The translations under genes were made by a program, and so were the position numbers. From contig CALZHV010000091.1 of the NCBI GenBank assembly GCA_945787485.1, positions 1-8,224 on the forward strand: DNA of 8,224 bases, written 5' to 3'. Position 1 is the stretch's first letter; each line of letters opens with the position of its first letter. Below, piece after piece: positions 1-7,197 of the stretch. The stretch is from an uncultured Lachnospiraceae bacterium (lineage in GTDB: Bacteria > Bacillota > Clostridia > Lachnospirales > Lachnospiraceae). The notes below the pieces were generated by a model, which was not told where the DNA came from, did no database searches, and worked only from the letters and a program-made list of their open reading frames with translations.

Positions 1-796
1 CATTTATGTGTACACAGCCATTAAACCGGCATGAACCGGTGTAACAATCAAATTCCGAATAATATTCCCTTAAATTCTCCGGCTCTATATCTTCTACAAC
101 AAGCGAGCTAAAGCCCGGCGTATCCATTATATAAGTATCCTCACCTATATGCATAAGCTCCGAATGTCTTGTTGTATGTTTTCCTCGTTTGATTTTCTCA
201 CTTATCTCTCCGGTTTTGACACATACATCCTTGCCAATGCTGTTTAATAACGACGATTTTCCTACCCCGGACGGACCTGCCAACACGGTTGTCCTGCCTT
301 TGAGCCGGCTAATTAATTCCTCTATTCCTTTATTATCATATGTGGATGTCACAAAAACCTTATGACCACTTTTTTTGTATGCTTCTACGGAATTATCTAT
401 GGCTTTTGAATCAACCAAATCGATTTTATTGAAACAAATCATAGTTTCAACAGACTGTTGTTCCATCATTATAAGAAATCTGTCTAATAAATTAAAATTA
501 GGATCAGGTTCCTTTATTGCAAAAATAATCATTGCCTGATCCACATTTGCTACAGCCGGCCTTATCAGTAAATTTTTACGTTCCAATATCTCAACAATAT
601 TTCCTGTATGTTCTTCCTCGGAAATAATATCAATCTCGACATCATCGCCAACTGCGGGTTTTATTTTCTTATTTCTAAAAATACCTTTTGCCTTGCATTC
701 ATACAAAGCATCATTGTCAGTCTTATTAGTTTGATTACAAGAATGTAGGTGGATATAATAAAATCCACCTACACCTTTAATAATTTTTCCTTGCAT
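1..796 (-). CDS. rsgA: Ribosome small subunit-dependent GTPase A (RsgA/CpgA), C-terminal end cut by window
   Basis: RsgA is a circularly permuted GTPase that binds the 30S subunit late in its assembly and checks its decoding site. The gene starts at ATG 796-794 and stays open for 265 codons to the left edge. Visible in order: an N-terminal OB-fold part (residues 1 to about 75), then the GTPase motifs in the permuted order G4-G1-G2-G3: NKID (123-126), P-loop GPSGVGKSS (174-182), the KHTTRH switch (206-211) and DTPG (225-228). The zinc knuckle C256-x4-C261-x-H263 follows; its last Cys and roughly 25-30 residues lie beyond the edge, judging by the usual length of about 290. The start is ten bases after the prkC stop. 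Its only Shine-Dalgarno candidate, GAGGA at 815-811 inside the last prkC codons, is 14 bases away, which is long. A perfect hairpin lies at codons 8-18. Residues 18-30 look like a small family-variable loop. The identification is secure. Confidence 0.96.
   Translation of the reverse strand, partial: MQGKIIKGVGGFYYIHLHSCNQTNKTDNDALYECKAKGIFRNKKIKPAVGDDVEIDIISEEEHTGNIVEILERKNLLIRPAVANVDQAMIIFAIKEPDPNFNLLDRFLIMMEQQSVETMICFNKIDLVDSKAIDNSVEAYKKSGHKVFVTSTYDNKGIEELISRLKGRTTVLAGPSGVGKSSLLNSIGKDVCVKTGEISEKIKRGKHTTRHSELMHIGEDTYIMDTPGFSSLVVEDIEPENLREYYSEFDCYTGSCRFNGCVHIN
744..773 (-). other. Perfect 11-bp hairpin inside the 5' coding end of rsgA
   Basis: Arms TGTAGGTGGAT (773-763 complement-paired with 744-754) enclose an 8-base AT-only loop (755-762). 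On the mRNA two G-U pairs could lengthen the stem. It spans +24 to +53 from the rsgA start, just past where an initiating ribosome would end. No U-run follows it in the direction of transcription, so it does not look like an intrinsic terminator. That the inverted repeat exists is seen directly; any regulatory role is inference. Confidence 0.6.
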
Positions 797-806
797 AAAT
801 TGTTTT

Positions 807-3092
807 TTATTCCTCTGCAAAAGTTGTTCTTATGTCAGTTGTAAACGATGATGTTACATTATTTCCTGCACTATCAATAATTATAACTGTTCCTGAACCT
901 GCCTGTGATGTAAGACCACCCTTTATTGCAGAAATATCAAATGATGAACCTGCTGTAACTGTAAATGAGTTCTCCTTGATTGGGTCTCCCTCAAATAAAA
1001 TCTGAACCGTTACTGATTGTCCGTCTAAAGCCGGATCGTTACATGTAATTCTGCCTGATACTGTAACAGCGTATGTTTTTTCCTTTGGTTCAGGACCATC
1101 ACTGATTACAAAGTCAATTGAATCGCCTTCCTTAAGTGTTGTTCCGTTTGCAACGCTCTGGCTTATAACAAGTCCCTTTTCAACAGTATCACTATATTCA
1201 TGAGTAACATTTCCCTTTACAAGCTTTAATCTTGTAAGCTCGTTTACAGCCTGTTCCTCTGTAAGTCCCTTGAGGTTTGGAGCTGCAACTTCTTTTACTT
1301 CTGAACCATTACTTATGGTAAGAACAATTGTTGAACCCTTGGCTGCCTTTGAGCCTGCGTCCGGATCAGTCTTAATTACTTTATCCTTCTCTACTGTCTC
1401 GCTGTATTCATAAGCATGGCTTATTTTAAATCCTGCCTCTGTAAGAACCGTACATGCCTGCTCGTCTGTGTATCCGATAACATTTGGCACGTCAACTTCT
1501 TCAGAACCGCCACTAACCTTTAATGTAATAAGTGTTGTGACATCGATTACTTCATCTTTCTTTACACTTTGTTCAAATACATATCCGGCCTGTACTTCAT
1601 CATTTACTTCAACAACAACCTCGACATTTTCAAAACCTGCATCCTTTAACAGCTTTATTGCAGCATCCTGTGAAACACCGCAAACTTCTATCATTGGAAG
1701 CATTTGAGCTTCTTCTGATATCGCTGTATCCTCTGTCTTGTCTTTGTTGCCACCAAAGCCAAAGCCTTTTTTGAGACTTCCTATCAAAAGAATAACAAGC
1801 ACTGCAATAATTACTACTACTGCAATAGCTGATGCAACAACTGCATTTTTAAGCTTTGGATCTAATTCACCTTCGTCTGCTTCATCATCCTCAACATCGT
1901 CATCTATATCGGGAACTCTCTTGATACTTCTTCCCTGACTTGGCTGTCTTGGTGGTGCAGCTTCGTAGTCATCTTCTAACTCCTCTTCCCAGTCAGGGTT
2001 ATCCCTGAACAACTGCTCGATTTTCTGATTGTTTACCTGAATCGGAGAAATACCACCAATCGGTTGAAGCTCGCCCATCTCATTTTGCAACGGTGGATTT
2101 TCTTCAAATGTATTTAACTGACTGTTGTCGTTTGCTGCATATCTGTTATATGCACTGTTTTCATCTATGCTCTTTCCTGCGCTCTGGCTTCTTATTGCCT
2201 GAACGGTTTCTTTTGTCCATTCCTGTGTAGGTCCGTTTGCTATAGATGACGCGGCAACAACTATATCAATATTAGGATTATTTTGTACTCTCTTCAAATC
2301 TGCGATAAGCGCACTGGCAGTAAGATATCTTCTCTCCGGCTTTTTCTGAGTTGCCTTGAGTATTACCTTTTCAAAGCTTGAATAAATATCAGGATAATAC
2401 TGTCTCGGAGGAATCATATCATTTTGAATGTGCATCAAAGCGATAGCTACGTTATTTTCTCCATCGAAAGGTACCCTGCCTGTAACCATTTCGTACATTG
2501 TGATACCAAGTGAATATACATCACTACGTTCGTCACTGTATCCTCCCCTTGCCTGTTCAGGTGAAATATAATGAACACTGCCCATCGCACCTGATGTAAG
2601 CGTATTTGGAGATGCAGCCTTTGCTATACCAAAATCAGTTACCTTTATATTGCCGTTTTTTGATACAATTATGTTCTGTGGCTTTATATCTCTGTGAATA
2701 ATATGACTCTCGTGAGCAGCCTCTATACCTGCGGCAATCTGCATTGAAAAATCTATTGCTTTATCCATGCTGAGTCTGCCGTTTTCAGCGATATATTCTT
2801 TTAACGTAATTCCGTCCACAAGCTCCATTACAATAAAATATATACCGTCATCGTCGTATACATCAAATACATTTACAATGTTTGGATGTGTAAGTCCTGC
2901 AGCAGCCTGCGCTTCTATTTTGAATTTTGTAACAAAATTCTTATCATTGCTGAATTCCGGTTTAAGTACTTTAATTGCAACATTTCTATTCAATCTGTGA
3001 CATCTTGCTTTATATACAATTGACATTCCGCCTGCGCCGACAATATCAAGGATTTCATATCTGTCACACAACATCATTCCTGGTCTTAACAT
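807..3092 (-). CDS. prkC: PASTA-domain eukaryotic-type Ser/Thr protein kinase (PrkC/PknB/Stk family)
   Basis: Membrane kinase that phosphorylates proteins on Ser/Thr in response to cell-wall signals. 761 residues. Kinase domain about 12-270: glycine loop GAGGMS (19-24), ATP-binding K41, helix-C E60, catalytic HRDIKPQN (133-140, D135), DFG (153-155), a Thr/Ser-bearing activation loop (T164, T166, S167) and SPE (177-179). A long linker (271-415) ends in a strongly acidic stretch (395-410). One membrane helix lies at about 416-440. Outside the cell are three PASTA repeats (about 465-528, 533-596, 602-665), then an extra domain of about 90 residues (672-761) rich in Ser, Thr, Gly and beta-formers. 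Three Cys lie outside (C471, C546, C684). The ATG at 3092-3090 has GGAAAGGTG (3109-3101) eight bases upstream. It lies 39 bases after the phosphatase gene and directly before rsgA. By family knowledge PASTA domains bind muropeptides and the kinase activates by dimerising. Confidence 0.97.
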   Translation of the reverse strand: MLRPGMMLCDRYEILDIVGAGGMSIVYKARCHRLNRNVAIKVLKPEFSNDKNFVTKFKIEAQAAAGLTHPNIVNVFDVYDDDGIYFIVMELVDGITLKEYIAENGRLSMDKAIDFSMQIAAGIEAAHESHIIHRDIKPQNIIVSKNGNIKVTDFGIAKAASPNTLTSGAMGSVHYISPEQARGGYSDERSDVYSLGITMYEMVTGRVPFDGENNVAIALMHIQNDMIPPRQYYPDIYSSFEKVILKATQKKPERRYLTASALIADLKRVQNNPNIDIVVAASSIANGPTQEWTKETVQAIRSQSAGKSIDENSAYNRYAANDNSQLNTFEENPPLQNEMGELQPIGGISPIQVNNQKIEQLFRDNPDWEEELEDDYEAAPPRQPSQGRSIKRVPDIDDDVEDDEADEGELDPKLKNAVVASAIAVVVIIAVLVILLIGSLKKGFGFGGNKDKTEDTAISEEAQMLPMIEVCGVSQDAAIKLLKDAGFENVEVVVEVNDEVQAGYVFEQSVKKDEVIDVTTLITLKVSGGSEEVDVPNVIGYTDEQACTVLTEAGFKISHAYEYSETVEKDKVIKTDPDAGSKAAKGSTIVLTISNGSEVKEVAAPNLKGLTEEQAVNELTRLKLVKGNVTHEYSDTVEKGLVISQSVANGTTLKEGDSIDFVISDGPEPKEKTYAVTVSGRITCNDPALDGQSVTVQILFEGDPIKENSFTVTAGSSFDISAIKGGLTSQAGSGTVIIIDSAGNNVTSSFTTDIRTTFAEE
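1098..1700 (-). repeat. Three tandem PASTA repeats in PrkC
   Basis: Protein-level repeats of about 65 residues each in the outer part of the kinase (residues 465-665). Repeats 2 and 3 are clearly alike: PNVIGYTDEQA versus PNLKGLTEEQA, and YEYSETVEKDKVI versus HEYSDTVEKGLVI, each ending in a TISNGSE or VISDGPE type strand. Repeat 1 is more diverged (PMIEVCGVSQDAA) and carries a Cys. PASTA units are known to bind peptidoglycan fragments and beta-lactams in this kinase family; the repeat borders given here are approximate. Confidence 0.85.
1773..1847 (-). other. Transmembrane helix of PrkC
   Basis: Residues 416-440 form one uninterrupted run of Ala, Val, Ile and Leu. It is preceded on the inside by DPKLK and the acidic linker, and followed by a Lys/Gly-rich stretch (KKGFGFGGNK). 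This single segment separates the cytoplasmic kinase from the outer PASTA part, as is usual in the family. The positive residues sit on both sides, so the inside/outside assignment rests on the domain order. Confidence 0.9.
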
Positions 3093-3131
3093 ATCTTTTA
3101 CACCTTTCCGTTTACTCGCACAAAATAATCA

Positions 3132-3851
3132 TTATTCGCTAATTATAACGACCGAAATGTTATCTGTTCCGCCATAATAATTTGCTCTGTTTACGAGTGC
3201 CTGTGCTATATCATCTAAGCTGTAATTCTCAATAACAATATCTCTTATCTCATCATTTTCTACCATATTTGAAAGTCCGTCTGAACATAGCAAATATTTA
3301 TCATTAGGTTTAATCTCTATCTCAAAAAAATCCGGCAAGACTTCTTCTCTTGAACCCATTGCCTTTGTAATAATATTTTTCTCGGGATGATTTCTGCCTT
3401 TTTTTCTTTCTAATTCACCATTTCGAATTAATTCCTCAACAAGAGAATGATCCATGGTAATCTGGGTTATTTCCTCATTTATCGCATACAGCCTGCTGTC
3501 TCCTATATTTGCGACATATAGCATTCCGTCTTTAGCGACTGCGGCAACCATCGTTGTACCCATGCCTGAGTAATCAACCTCTTTATTTGCGGCTTTGTAT
3601 ATTTCATTGTTTGCGAATATCATCGCTCTTTTCAAAACAGCTATCGGATTTTCAATAGTCGATTTTTTTACAAAATCAACAGTCAAATCAATCGCCATGC
3701 GGGATGCTTTATCTCCTGCCCTGTGACCACCCATGCCATCTGCCACAATGTAAAGATTGGGCAATGGTCCCACGGGGACATCACTAAAATATATGCTGTC
3801 CTGATTGTTAGTTCTTTTGCTTCCAATATCGGTTTTACCACTAGAATGCAT
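3132..3851 (-). CDS. stp: PP2C-family Ser/Thr protein phosphatase (Stp/PrpC type)
   Basis: Metal-dependent phosphatase that removes phosphate from PrkC and its targets. With the ATG at 3851-3849 it has 239 residues, the usual size for bacterial Stp/PrpC. PP2C motifs in order: R13-xx-NQD18, ADGMGGH (37-43), GMGTT (96-100), NIGDSR (115-120), DHS (134-136), CSDGL (189-193) and GGTDN (227-231). D18, D38, D191 and D230 are the expected metal ligands; none is missing. No signal peptide or membrane segment is seen, so it should be cytoplasmic. An in-frame TTG at 3860-3858 could extend it by three codons, but the strong AGGAGGT (3867-3861) abuts that TTG directly and sits nine bases before the ATG, so the ATG is preferred. 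The gene starts five bases after the rlmN stop and lies immediately before the kinase gene, the normal pairing of an opposing enzyme pair. Also called prpC in Bacillus. Confidence 0.96.
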   Translation of the reverse strand: MHSSGKTDIGSKRTNNQDSIYFSDVPVGPLPNLYIVADGMGGHRAGDKASRMAIDLTVDFVKKSTIENPIAVLKRAMIFANNEIYKAANKEVDYSGMGTTMVAAVAKDGMLYVANIGDSRLYAINEEITQITMDHSLVEELIRNGELERKKGRNHPEKNIITKAMGSREEVLPDFFEIEIKPNDKYLLCSDGLSNMVENDEIRDIVIENYSLDDIAQALVNRANYYGGTDNISVVIISE

Positions 3852-3856
3852 CAGAA

Positions 3857-4927
3857 TCAAACCTCCTGACTTTTCTTAGAGTATTTTCTTCTCAACTGAC
3901 CACAGGCAGCATCAATATCACTGCCCACACTCCTTCTTATAGTACCATTTATAGAATTTTTTTCAAGTATTAATTTGAATTTTTCAACAGAATCGTTATC
4001 ACTTTTTTGGTATTCTCTTTCTTCAATCGGATTAACAGGTATTAGATTGACGTGACAATTCATTCCCTTTAGCAATTTTGAAAGTCGTTTTGCATGCTCT
4101 GAGGAATCATTTACTCCTTTTACAAGACTGTATTCAAATGTAATTCTACGTCCTGTCTTATCAAAATATTCCTTACATGCGTCAATTGTTTCTGCAAGAG
4201 AATATTTGTATGCAACCGGCATAAGCTGTTTTCTTTCCTCATCCGTTGTTGCATGAAGCGAAAGTGCAAATGTTATTGTAAGCTGTTCGTCAGCTAACTG
4301 TTTAATTTTCGGCACAAGACCACAGCTTGAAACAGTAATGTTTCTCTGACTTATGTTATAACCCTTTTCATCCGAAATAAGTCTGATAAATCTTATAAGA
4401 TTGTCATAATTATCAAGAGGTTCTCCCGTACCCATTACAACAATATTTGATATTCTCTCGCCGGTTATTCTCATAGTTTCATAAATCTGTTCCAGCATTT
4501 CTGAGGTGGTGAGATTTCTTACAAGTCCACCTATTGTCGAAGCACAAAACTTACAACCCATTCTGCATCCGGCCTGCGACGAAATACATATGGAATTTCC
4601 ATATGAATATTTCATGAAGACGGTTTCTATCATCTGACCGTCATCCAGTCTGTATAAAAATTTTATCGTGCCGTCTTTGGATGACTCCTGACGTGATTCC
4701 TCATGTATTCTGACAAAGCCTTCCTCTGCAATAACTTCCCTTAATTGTTTCGGAAGATTTGTCATTTCATCAACATCACCGACATATTTTGCGTGCATCC
4801 AGTCAAACAACTGTTTTGCACGAAAAGAAGGCTGACCCTTTTCTTTAAGGAAATCAGCCAATTCATCCATATACATTGATTTTATATCTGTTATATTATT
4901 ACCTTCACATTTTATTAAATTATCCAT
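3857..4927 (-). CDS. rlmN: 23S rRNA (adenine2503-C2)/tRNA (adenine37-C2) methyltransferase RlmN
   Basis: Radical-SAM enzyme that puts a methyl group on C2 of A2503 in 23S rRNA and, in well-studied members, on A37 of some tRNAs. 356 residues, a normal length. An N-terminal helical RNA-binding part (about 14-95) precedes the radical-SAM core with the cluster motif C121-x3-C125-x2-C128 in CRMGCKFC. GTGEP (166-170) is the SAM-binding motif. GSDIDAACGQLR near the end holds C342, the Cys expected to be methylated and to carry the methyl group. The distinct Cfr resistance enzyme shares this fold, but the overall sequence and operon setting fit RlmN. The ATG at 4927-4925 has only a weak GGA (4939-4937) as ribosome site, and a second, out-of-frame ATG lies 14 bases upstream. 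The last codons hold the ribosome site of the phosphatase gene. The gap to rsmB is 15 bases. Confidence 0.97.
   Translation of the reverse strand: MDNLIKCEGNNITDIKSMYMDELADFLKEKGQPSFRAKQLFDWMHAKYVGDVDEMTNLPKQLREVIAEEGFVRIHEESRQESSKDGTIKFLYRLDDGQMIETVFMKYSYGNSICISSQAGCRMGCKFCASTIGGLVRNLTTSEMLEQIYETMRITGERISNIVVMGTGEPLDNYDNLIRFIRLISDEKGYNISQRNITVSSCGLVPKIKQLADEQLTITFALSLHATTDEERKQLMPVAYKYSLAETIDACKEYFDKTGRRITFEYSLVKGVNDSSEHAKRLSKLLKGMNCHVNLIPVNPIEEREYQKSDNDSVEKFKLILEKNSINGTIRRSVGSDIDAACGQLRRKYSKKSQEV
3861..3867 (-). promoter_or_regulatory. Shine-Dalgarno site that decides the stp start
   Basis: AGGAGGT read on the minus strand, lying inside the last codons of rlmN. It is nine bases from the ATG at 3851 but zero bases from the in-frame TTG at 3860. 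A ribosome bound here can only start well at the ATG. Its place in the upstream gene suggests translational coupling with rlmN. Confidence 0.85.
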
Positions 4928-4942
4928 CGTCTTATATCCATT

Positions 4943-6253
4943 TTAATTTTTCTTTAAAACAGCATAAAAAAAGCCGTCACATTTATCAATTCCCTGTATA
5001 AACAGCCTTGAACTTACAAGTGAAAAATCCGGGTTGTTTTTCAGGAACCATTCAACATTTCCTTCATTTTCATCAGGATTGATTGTACATGTACTTATAA
5101 GCATTGTAGCCCCTGATTTGACATATCTTTTTACATTGTCAAGAATACTTTTTTGTAATTCCAAAAGTTCTTTAATACCTTCTTCCGTAAGCTTATATTT
5201 AATATCATTCTTTCGACCTATTATCCCAAGTCCTGAGCACGGAATATCCGCTATAAGCACGTCTGCCTTATTTTCCAATTCCGGTATAAACTTACTCGCA
5301 TCAGCACAATTTATCGAAATATCAATATCATTTTCAACATCACGAAGAATACGTTCTATGTTTTCTTCAATCAAATCCAATTTGTCCCCGGCAACGTCCA
5401 TGGACAAAATACTTCCGTTTCTTCCAAGCATTTCTATCGCTGCCGTGCTTTTCCCTCCCGGAGCCGAACAAACATCAACAACATAATCACCCGGTTTTAT
5501 ATTGCATGCCCTGACTGCACTTATTGAACTTTCATCCTGAACTGTAAAAAGACCTTTTTTAAATCCGGGAACTTTTTTTATAAAATCATATTCCGAAATA
5601 AGCAATGCAGCTTCGTCATAATTTCCTTTTTCAACTTTAACACCATCCTCCTGCATCATGCGTGCAAGCTCATCTGCTGTTGTTTTGAGCAAATTTACTC
5701 TTACGGATGTAGGTCTTTCGGCAAACGAAGCTTCCATTATGAGTCTTGTTTTTTCTTCTCCATACCATTTATTTAGCTTTTCGACAAGCCATTCAGGCAT
5801 TGAATACTTAACAGACAAATATTTTATCGTGTCATTATCTTCGTCAGGGTAGTTTATGCATTCCTTATTCCTTGAAATATTTCTAAGAACTCCGTTAACG
5901 AAGCCGGACAAATTGCCAAAGCCGTGTTTTTTTGCAAGAGAAACCATTTCATTACACGCAGCTCTGTCAGGAACACTGTCCATATACATTATCTGATAAA
6001 CACCCATTCTCAAAATGCATCTTATCATGGGCTTGCATTTATTTAACTTTGTTTTGGAAAATTGATTGATTATATAATCCAAAGTAATTTTATACTCAGT
6101 CACTCCCTCACACAATCTTGTGACAAATGCTCTTTCCTTTTTTTCGATAAACTGATTCTTTTTTAAGCCCTTATTTAATGCAATATTGGAAAATGTACCT
6201 GATGTTTCAATATCCATCAATATGGAAAGTGCTATTTCTCTTGCTTCATTCAT
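4943..6253 (-). CDS. rsmB: 16S rRNA (cytosine967-C5)-methyltransferase RsmB
   Basis: SAM-dependent enzyme that methylates C5 of a cytosine in 16S rRNA (C967 in Escherichia coli numbering). 436 residues, the usual size. The N-terminal NusB-like helical domain (about 1-130) includes the RAACNEMV and GFVNGVLRN stretches typical of the family. The C-terminal Rossmann domain has the SAM motif VCSAPGGKST (261-270), acidic D286 and D317, motif IV DIPCSGLG (336-343, C339) and motif VI STCT (387-390, C389). By family knowledge the motif VI Cys attacks the base and the motif IV Cys helps release it. Motif IV has Ile where Ala is common (DAPCSG), a mild change that leaves the key residues intact. The ATG at 6253-6251 is ten bases after GGGAG (6268-6264), which lies in the last codons of fmt; the genes are five bases apart. 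The full NusB-like domain separates it from shorter RsmF-type or archaeal enzymes. Confidence 0.96.
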   Translation of the reverse strand: MNEAREIALSILMDIETSGTFSNIALNKGLKKNQFIEKKERAFVTRLCEGVTEYKITLDYIINQFSKTKLNKCKPMIRCILRMGVYQIMYMDSVPDRAACNEMVSLAKKHGFGNLSGFVNGVLRNISRNKECINYPDEDNDTIKYLSVKYSMPEWLVEKLNKWYGEEKTRLIMEASFAERPTSVRVNLLKTTADELARMMQEDGVKVEKGNYDEAALLISEYDFIKKVPGFKKGLFTVQDESSISAVRACNIKPGDYVVDVCSAPGGKSTAAIEMLGRNGSILSMDVAGDKLDLIEENIERILRDVENDIDISINCADASKFIPELENKADVLIADIPCSGLGIIGRKNDIKYKLTEEGIKELLELQKSILDNVKRYVKSGATMLISTCTINPDENEGNVEWFLKNNPDFSLVSSRLFIQGIDKCDGFFYAVLKKN

Positions 6254-6258
6254 ATTAA

Positions 6259-7191
6259 TTATTCTCCCACCTTCATCCCTACAGCAAGCTTATTGCCATT
6301 TAAATATGCTACTGTATCCATAGGTTTTTTGCCTTCAGGCTGTAAATTTTTAATGACAAGTGCATCTTCACCACATGCTATGGTAAAGCTTTTCTTTGTC
6401 ACTTCTGTAATGATGCCGCAGGTTTCATTAACTCCTGTTTTAACAACTGCTGCCTTATATATTTTTACATTTTTTCCGTCAATAGTTGTATATGCACAAG
6501 GCCACGGAATAAGCCCTCTTATCAAACGCTCTATTTCTTTGGCAGGCTTTGCAAAATCAATATTTCCCATTTCCTTTGTAAGCATTGATGCATAACAGCT
6601 TTCTTCGTCATTTTGAGCTGTTCTTGTCGCAGTACCTGCTTCCAAATCACTTAGTGTTTTTAAAATTAATTTTGCACCCTCATTCGCAAGCTTATCGTGG
6701 AGCGTTTCTCCCGTATCATCATCTTCAATCTCCACAACAACCCTGTCTATCATATCTCCGGTGTCTAATCCCTTAGCCATATACATTGTCGTGACACCGG
6801 TCTGTTTTTCTCCGTCAATTATTGACCATTCTATCGGTGCAGCACCTCTGTATTTCGGAAGCAATGATGCATGAATATTGATACATCCGTACTTCGGAAT
6901 CTCAAGAATGCTTACAGGTAATATCTGACCGTATGCCGCAACAACAATTGCGTCCGGATTAATTTCTTTGATAATATCCACGTTTTCCTGTTGTCTTAAT
7001 TTCTCCGGCTGATACACAGGTATATCGTGTTCTAGTGCACATGCCTTTACAGGAGTCGCTACAAGCTTTTTACTTCTCCCCTTTGCTTTGTCAGGCTGTG
7101 AAAAAACGGCAACAACATCATGACCTGCTTCAATTATTGACTTTAATGCATATACCGCAAAATCGGGCGTGCCCATATATATTATTCTCAT
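6259..7191 (-). CDS. fmt: Methionyl-tRNA formyltransferase
   Basis: Transfers the formyl group from 10-formyltetrahydrofolate to Met-tRNA(fMet), giving the tRNA that starts bacterial proteins. 310 residues, the family norm. The N-terminal Rossmann-like catalytic domain (1 to about 190) starts with MGTPDFA (6-12) and has the tRNA-contacting loop SQPDKAKGRSKK (31-42). The active-site stretch NIHASLLPKYRGAAPI (105-120) holds N105 and H107, and GLDTGD (141-146) supplies the third catalytic residue, probably D143. The C-terminal beta-barrel (about 205-310) includes the LIRGLIPWPCAYT signature (223-235). The ATG at 7191-7189 follows GAGGAG (7206-7201) by nine bases. That site lies in the last two sense codons of def, whose stop is six bases upstream. 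Fmt makes the formyl group that the neighbouring Def later removes, which explains the conserved pairing. Confidence 0.98.
   Translation of the reverse strand: MRIIYMGTPDFAVYALKSIIEAGHDVVAVFSQPDKAKGRSKKLVATPVKACALEHDIPVYQPEKLRQQENVDIIKEINPDAIVVAAYGQILPVSILEIPKYGCINIHASLLPKYRGAAPIEWSIIDGEKQTGVTTMYMAKGLDTGDMIDRVVVEIEDDDTGETLHDKLANEGAKLILKTLSDLEAGTATRTAQNDEESCYASMLTKEMGNIDFAKPAKEIERLIRGLIPWPCAYTTIDGKNVKIYKAAVVKTGVNETCGIITEVTKKSFTIACGEDALVIKNLQPEGKKPMDTVAYLNGNKLAVGMKVGE
6264..6271 (-). promoter_or_regulatory. Shine-Dalgarno site of rsmB inside the end of fmt
   Basis: GGTGGGAG on the minus strand overlaps the last Fmt codons (Val-Gly-Glu) and stands ten bases before the rsmB ATG. It supports the chosen start and suggests that translation of rsmB is coupled to that of fmt. 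Confidence 0.75.
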
Positions 7192-7197
7192 TACTTT

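Noticed and set aside
1468..1938. Plus-strand open frames opposite prkC, rich in Ser and Thr.
   Set aside because: They are antisense shadows of a clear kinase gene; their Ser/Thr/Pro-rich composition is the usual result of reading such codons backwards, and no good ribosome site precedes them.
3093..3131. The 39-base gap between stp and prkC as a possible internal promoter or terminator.
   Set aside because: It holds the prkC ribosome site and no hairpin with a T-run; no paired -35 and -10 boxes could be supported.
4587..4605. A 9-bp inverted repeat with a one-base centre (CATATGGAA / TTCCATATG) within rlmN.
   Set aside because: It lies in conserved coding sequence (Tyr-Gly-Asn-Ser-Ile-Cys) well inside the gene, and an AT-rich 9-bp palindrome is expected by chance about once in a window this size when several spacers are allowed.
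3857..4927. rlmN as a Cfr-type antibiotic-resistance methyltransferase.
   Set aside because: The conserved housekeeping operon position, length and overall sequence fit RlmN; nothing suggests transfer.
5034..5486. A 150-codon plus-strand frame opposite rsmB.
   Set aside because: It overlaps the conserved methyltransferase core of rsmB on the other strand, resembles no family I know, and has the Ser/Phe/Leu bias of an antisense shadow.
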